From the NCBI RefSeq assembly GCF_018128965.1, contig NZ_JAAEDH010000029.1:1-35429 (forward strand): a stretch of DNA of 35,429 nt, written 5' to 3'. Each line of letters opens with the position of its first letter. Within the stretch, counting starts at the first letter, position 1. Of the stretch, positions 34,507 to 35,429 are shown in pieces. Under the pieces are notes generated by a model that did not search any database, had not been told where the DNA came from, and was given only the letters and a program-made list of their open reading frames with translations. The stretch comes from Plastoroseomonas arctica (GTDB lineage Bacteria; Pseudomonadota; Alphaproteobacteria; Acetobacterales; Acetobacteraceae). The position numbers and the translations under genes were made by a program.

Positions 34507-34974
34507 ATGGCCTTCTCGATGGGCGATGGCGACGGCTTCGACGAGGACGCGCCCGCGCGCCCGATGGCCGAGATCAACATGACGCCGCTGGTCGACGTCA
34601 TGCTCGTGCTGCTCATCATCTTCATGGTCGCGGCCCCGATGATGATGGTCGGCGTGCCGGTGAACCTGCCCCGCACCGCCGCTGCCCGGGTCGCACAGAC
34701 CCGCGTGCCCGTCGTCGTCAGCGTCCAGCGCGACGGCCGCGTCTTCATCCGCCAGGAGGAGGTGCCCGAGGCGCAGCTCATCGCCCGCCTCACCGAACTC
34801 CGCCAGGCCGATGCCGAGGCGCCGGTCTATGTGCGCGGCGACCGTGCGGTGGCCTATGGCGAGGTCATGCGCGTGATGGGGCGCCTCACCCAGGCCGGCA
34901 TCGGGCGCATCTCCCTCATCGCGGAGGCCGATCCCGGCGCGACACCGCCCGCCTCTCCCCCCACGGCGCCCTGA
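34507..34974 (+). CDS. exbD: Biopolymer transport protein ExbD
   Basis: This 155-aa protein has one N-terminal membrane helix with the essential aspartate (D30) in [22 protein letters not shown] periplasmic domain follows ([20 protein letters not shown] ... [20 protein letters not shown]). This is the standard ExbD/TolR layout. The C-terminus ends in a short Pro/Ala tail. It sits between exbB and tonB, separated from tonB by a single base. Confidence 0.94.
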   Translation: MAFSMGDGDGFDEDAPARPMAEINMTPLVDVMLVLLIIFMVAAPMMMVGVPVNLPRTAAARVAQTRVPVVVSVQRDGRVFIRQEEVPEAQLIARLTELRQADAEAPVYVRGDRAVAYGEVMRVMGRLTQAGIGRISLIAEADPGATPPASPPTAP

Positions 34975-34975
34975 G

Positions 34976-35429
34976 ATGCGCCGCGCCGATTCCACCAGCA
35001 TCGCCTGGACCGTCTCCGGGGCGCTGCATCTCGGTGCCGCGGCCTGGCTCGTGCTGATCTCGGCGTCGGTGCCGCCGCCGGTGCGGATCGTGATCGCCGA
35101 CATCGCCATGCCCGCGTTCGAGGCGGCCGAGACCGCCGCGGCACCCATGCCGGCCCCCACCGAGACGGCCGCCGCGCCGGAGCCGACCCCAGCCGCCGAG
35201 CCGCCGCCGGAGCCGCTCGCCGAGGCCACCCCCCCGCCGGAGACCCCGCCGGCACCGCCCGAGCCCATGGTCACCGCGGAGCCACCCCCGGTCGAGGAGC
35301 CGCCGCCCGAAACCCTCCAGGCCCTGGCACCGCCCGACGCCCCCGTGGTCGCCGACGTGCCGCCACCGCCGGTCGAGGCGCCGCCGCCGAGGCCGCCGAC
35401 GCCCTCGGTCGTCCGGGCGGCGCCACCCC
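34976..35429 (+). CDS. tonB: TonB protein, N-terminal part (cut by window edge)
   Basis: The open frame begins MRRADSTSIAWTVSGALHLG and runs off the window after 151 codons. The single membrane helix contains the SxxxH motif (S14, H18) required for contact with ExbB/ExbD in TonB. It is followed by a very long Pro/Glu/Ala-rich periplasmic linker (EPPPEP, PPPVEEPPP, VEAPPPRPP). The C-terminal domain that touches receptors is outside the window. It is the last visible gene of the Fur-type controlled operon, one base after the exbD stop. Confidence 0.92.
   Translation, partial: MRRADSTSIAWTVSGALHLGAAAWLVLISASVPPPVRIVIADIAMPAFEAAETAAAPMPAPTETAAAPEPTPAAEPPPEPLAEATPPPETPPAPPEPMVTAEPPPVEEPPPETLQALAPPDAPVVADVPPPPVEAPPPRPPTPSVVRAAPP

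Overview
The window is GC-rich chromosomal DNA, and every recognisable gene looks alphaproteobacterial. The gene content (rimP-nusA-ylxR/L7Ae-infB, a hisZ-purA pair, AtzG/E/H, lactate permease, PiuC-PepSY-ExbBD-TonB) and the codon use suggest an Acetobacteraceae (Roseomonas-like) bacterium. That placement is inference from gene families, not from a search. No rRNA, tRNA, CRISPR array, prophage or intact insertion sequence was seen.

Layout: (1) 1-3126, minus strand: the translation/transcription operon rimP, nusA, ylxR-L7Ae fusion and infB (cut by the window edge). It is preceded by a leader that carries a strong intrinsic terminator just ahead of rimP. (2) 3317-6217, plus: a secreted YceI protein with cytochrome b561, then an L-lactate permease. 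(3) 6233-8924, minus: trmB, metK and a small protein that looks like the N-terminal domain of an IS5-type transposase without its catalytic domain. (4) 9046-11768: a small orphan protein, a tightly overlapped amidase operon (AtzG-like, AtzE amidase, AtzH-like) and a convergent tiny lipoprotein whose start codon lies inside a perfect 13-bp hairpin. (5) 11857-18617: a secreted alpha/beta hydrolase, a divergent LysR/MFS pair and a classical autotransporter expressed from an AT-rich island. (6) 19186-25400, minus: purA, hisZ, an exported intradiol dioxygenase-like protein, tyrA, hisC and a chorismate mutase with a degenerate regulatory tail; metX is divergent. (7) 26866-35429, plus: an iron-uptake locus with two tandem paralogous siderophore receptors, each with its own Fur-type operator and separated by a terminator. 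They are followed by piuC, a PepSY membrane protein, a secreted unknown, exbB, exbD and tonB (cut by the window edge).

How the genes work together: the chorismate mutase, HisC-type aminotransferase and TyrA form a chorismate-to-tyrosine/phenylalanine unit. The last locus is a self-contained iron system: receptors in the outer membrane, energy transduction by TonB-ExbB-ExbD, a PepSY protein that may reduce iron, and a PiuC dioxygenase.

The most unusual signals are non-coding. They are a dispersed ~55-59 bp repeat family with a covarying hairpin (three copies, two forming a head-to-head inverted pair), the rimP leader terminator, and the start-codon hairpin of the lipoprotein gene. Among proteins, the transposase-derived orphan and the chorismate mutase with a decayed prephenate-dehydratase/ACT tail stand out.
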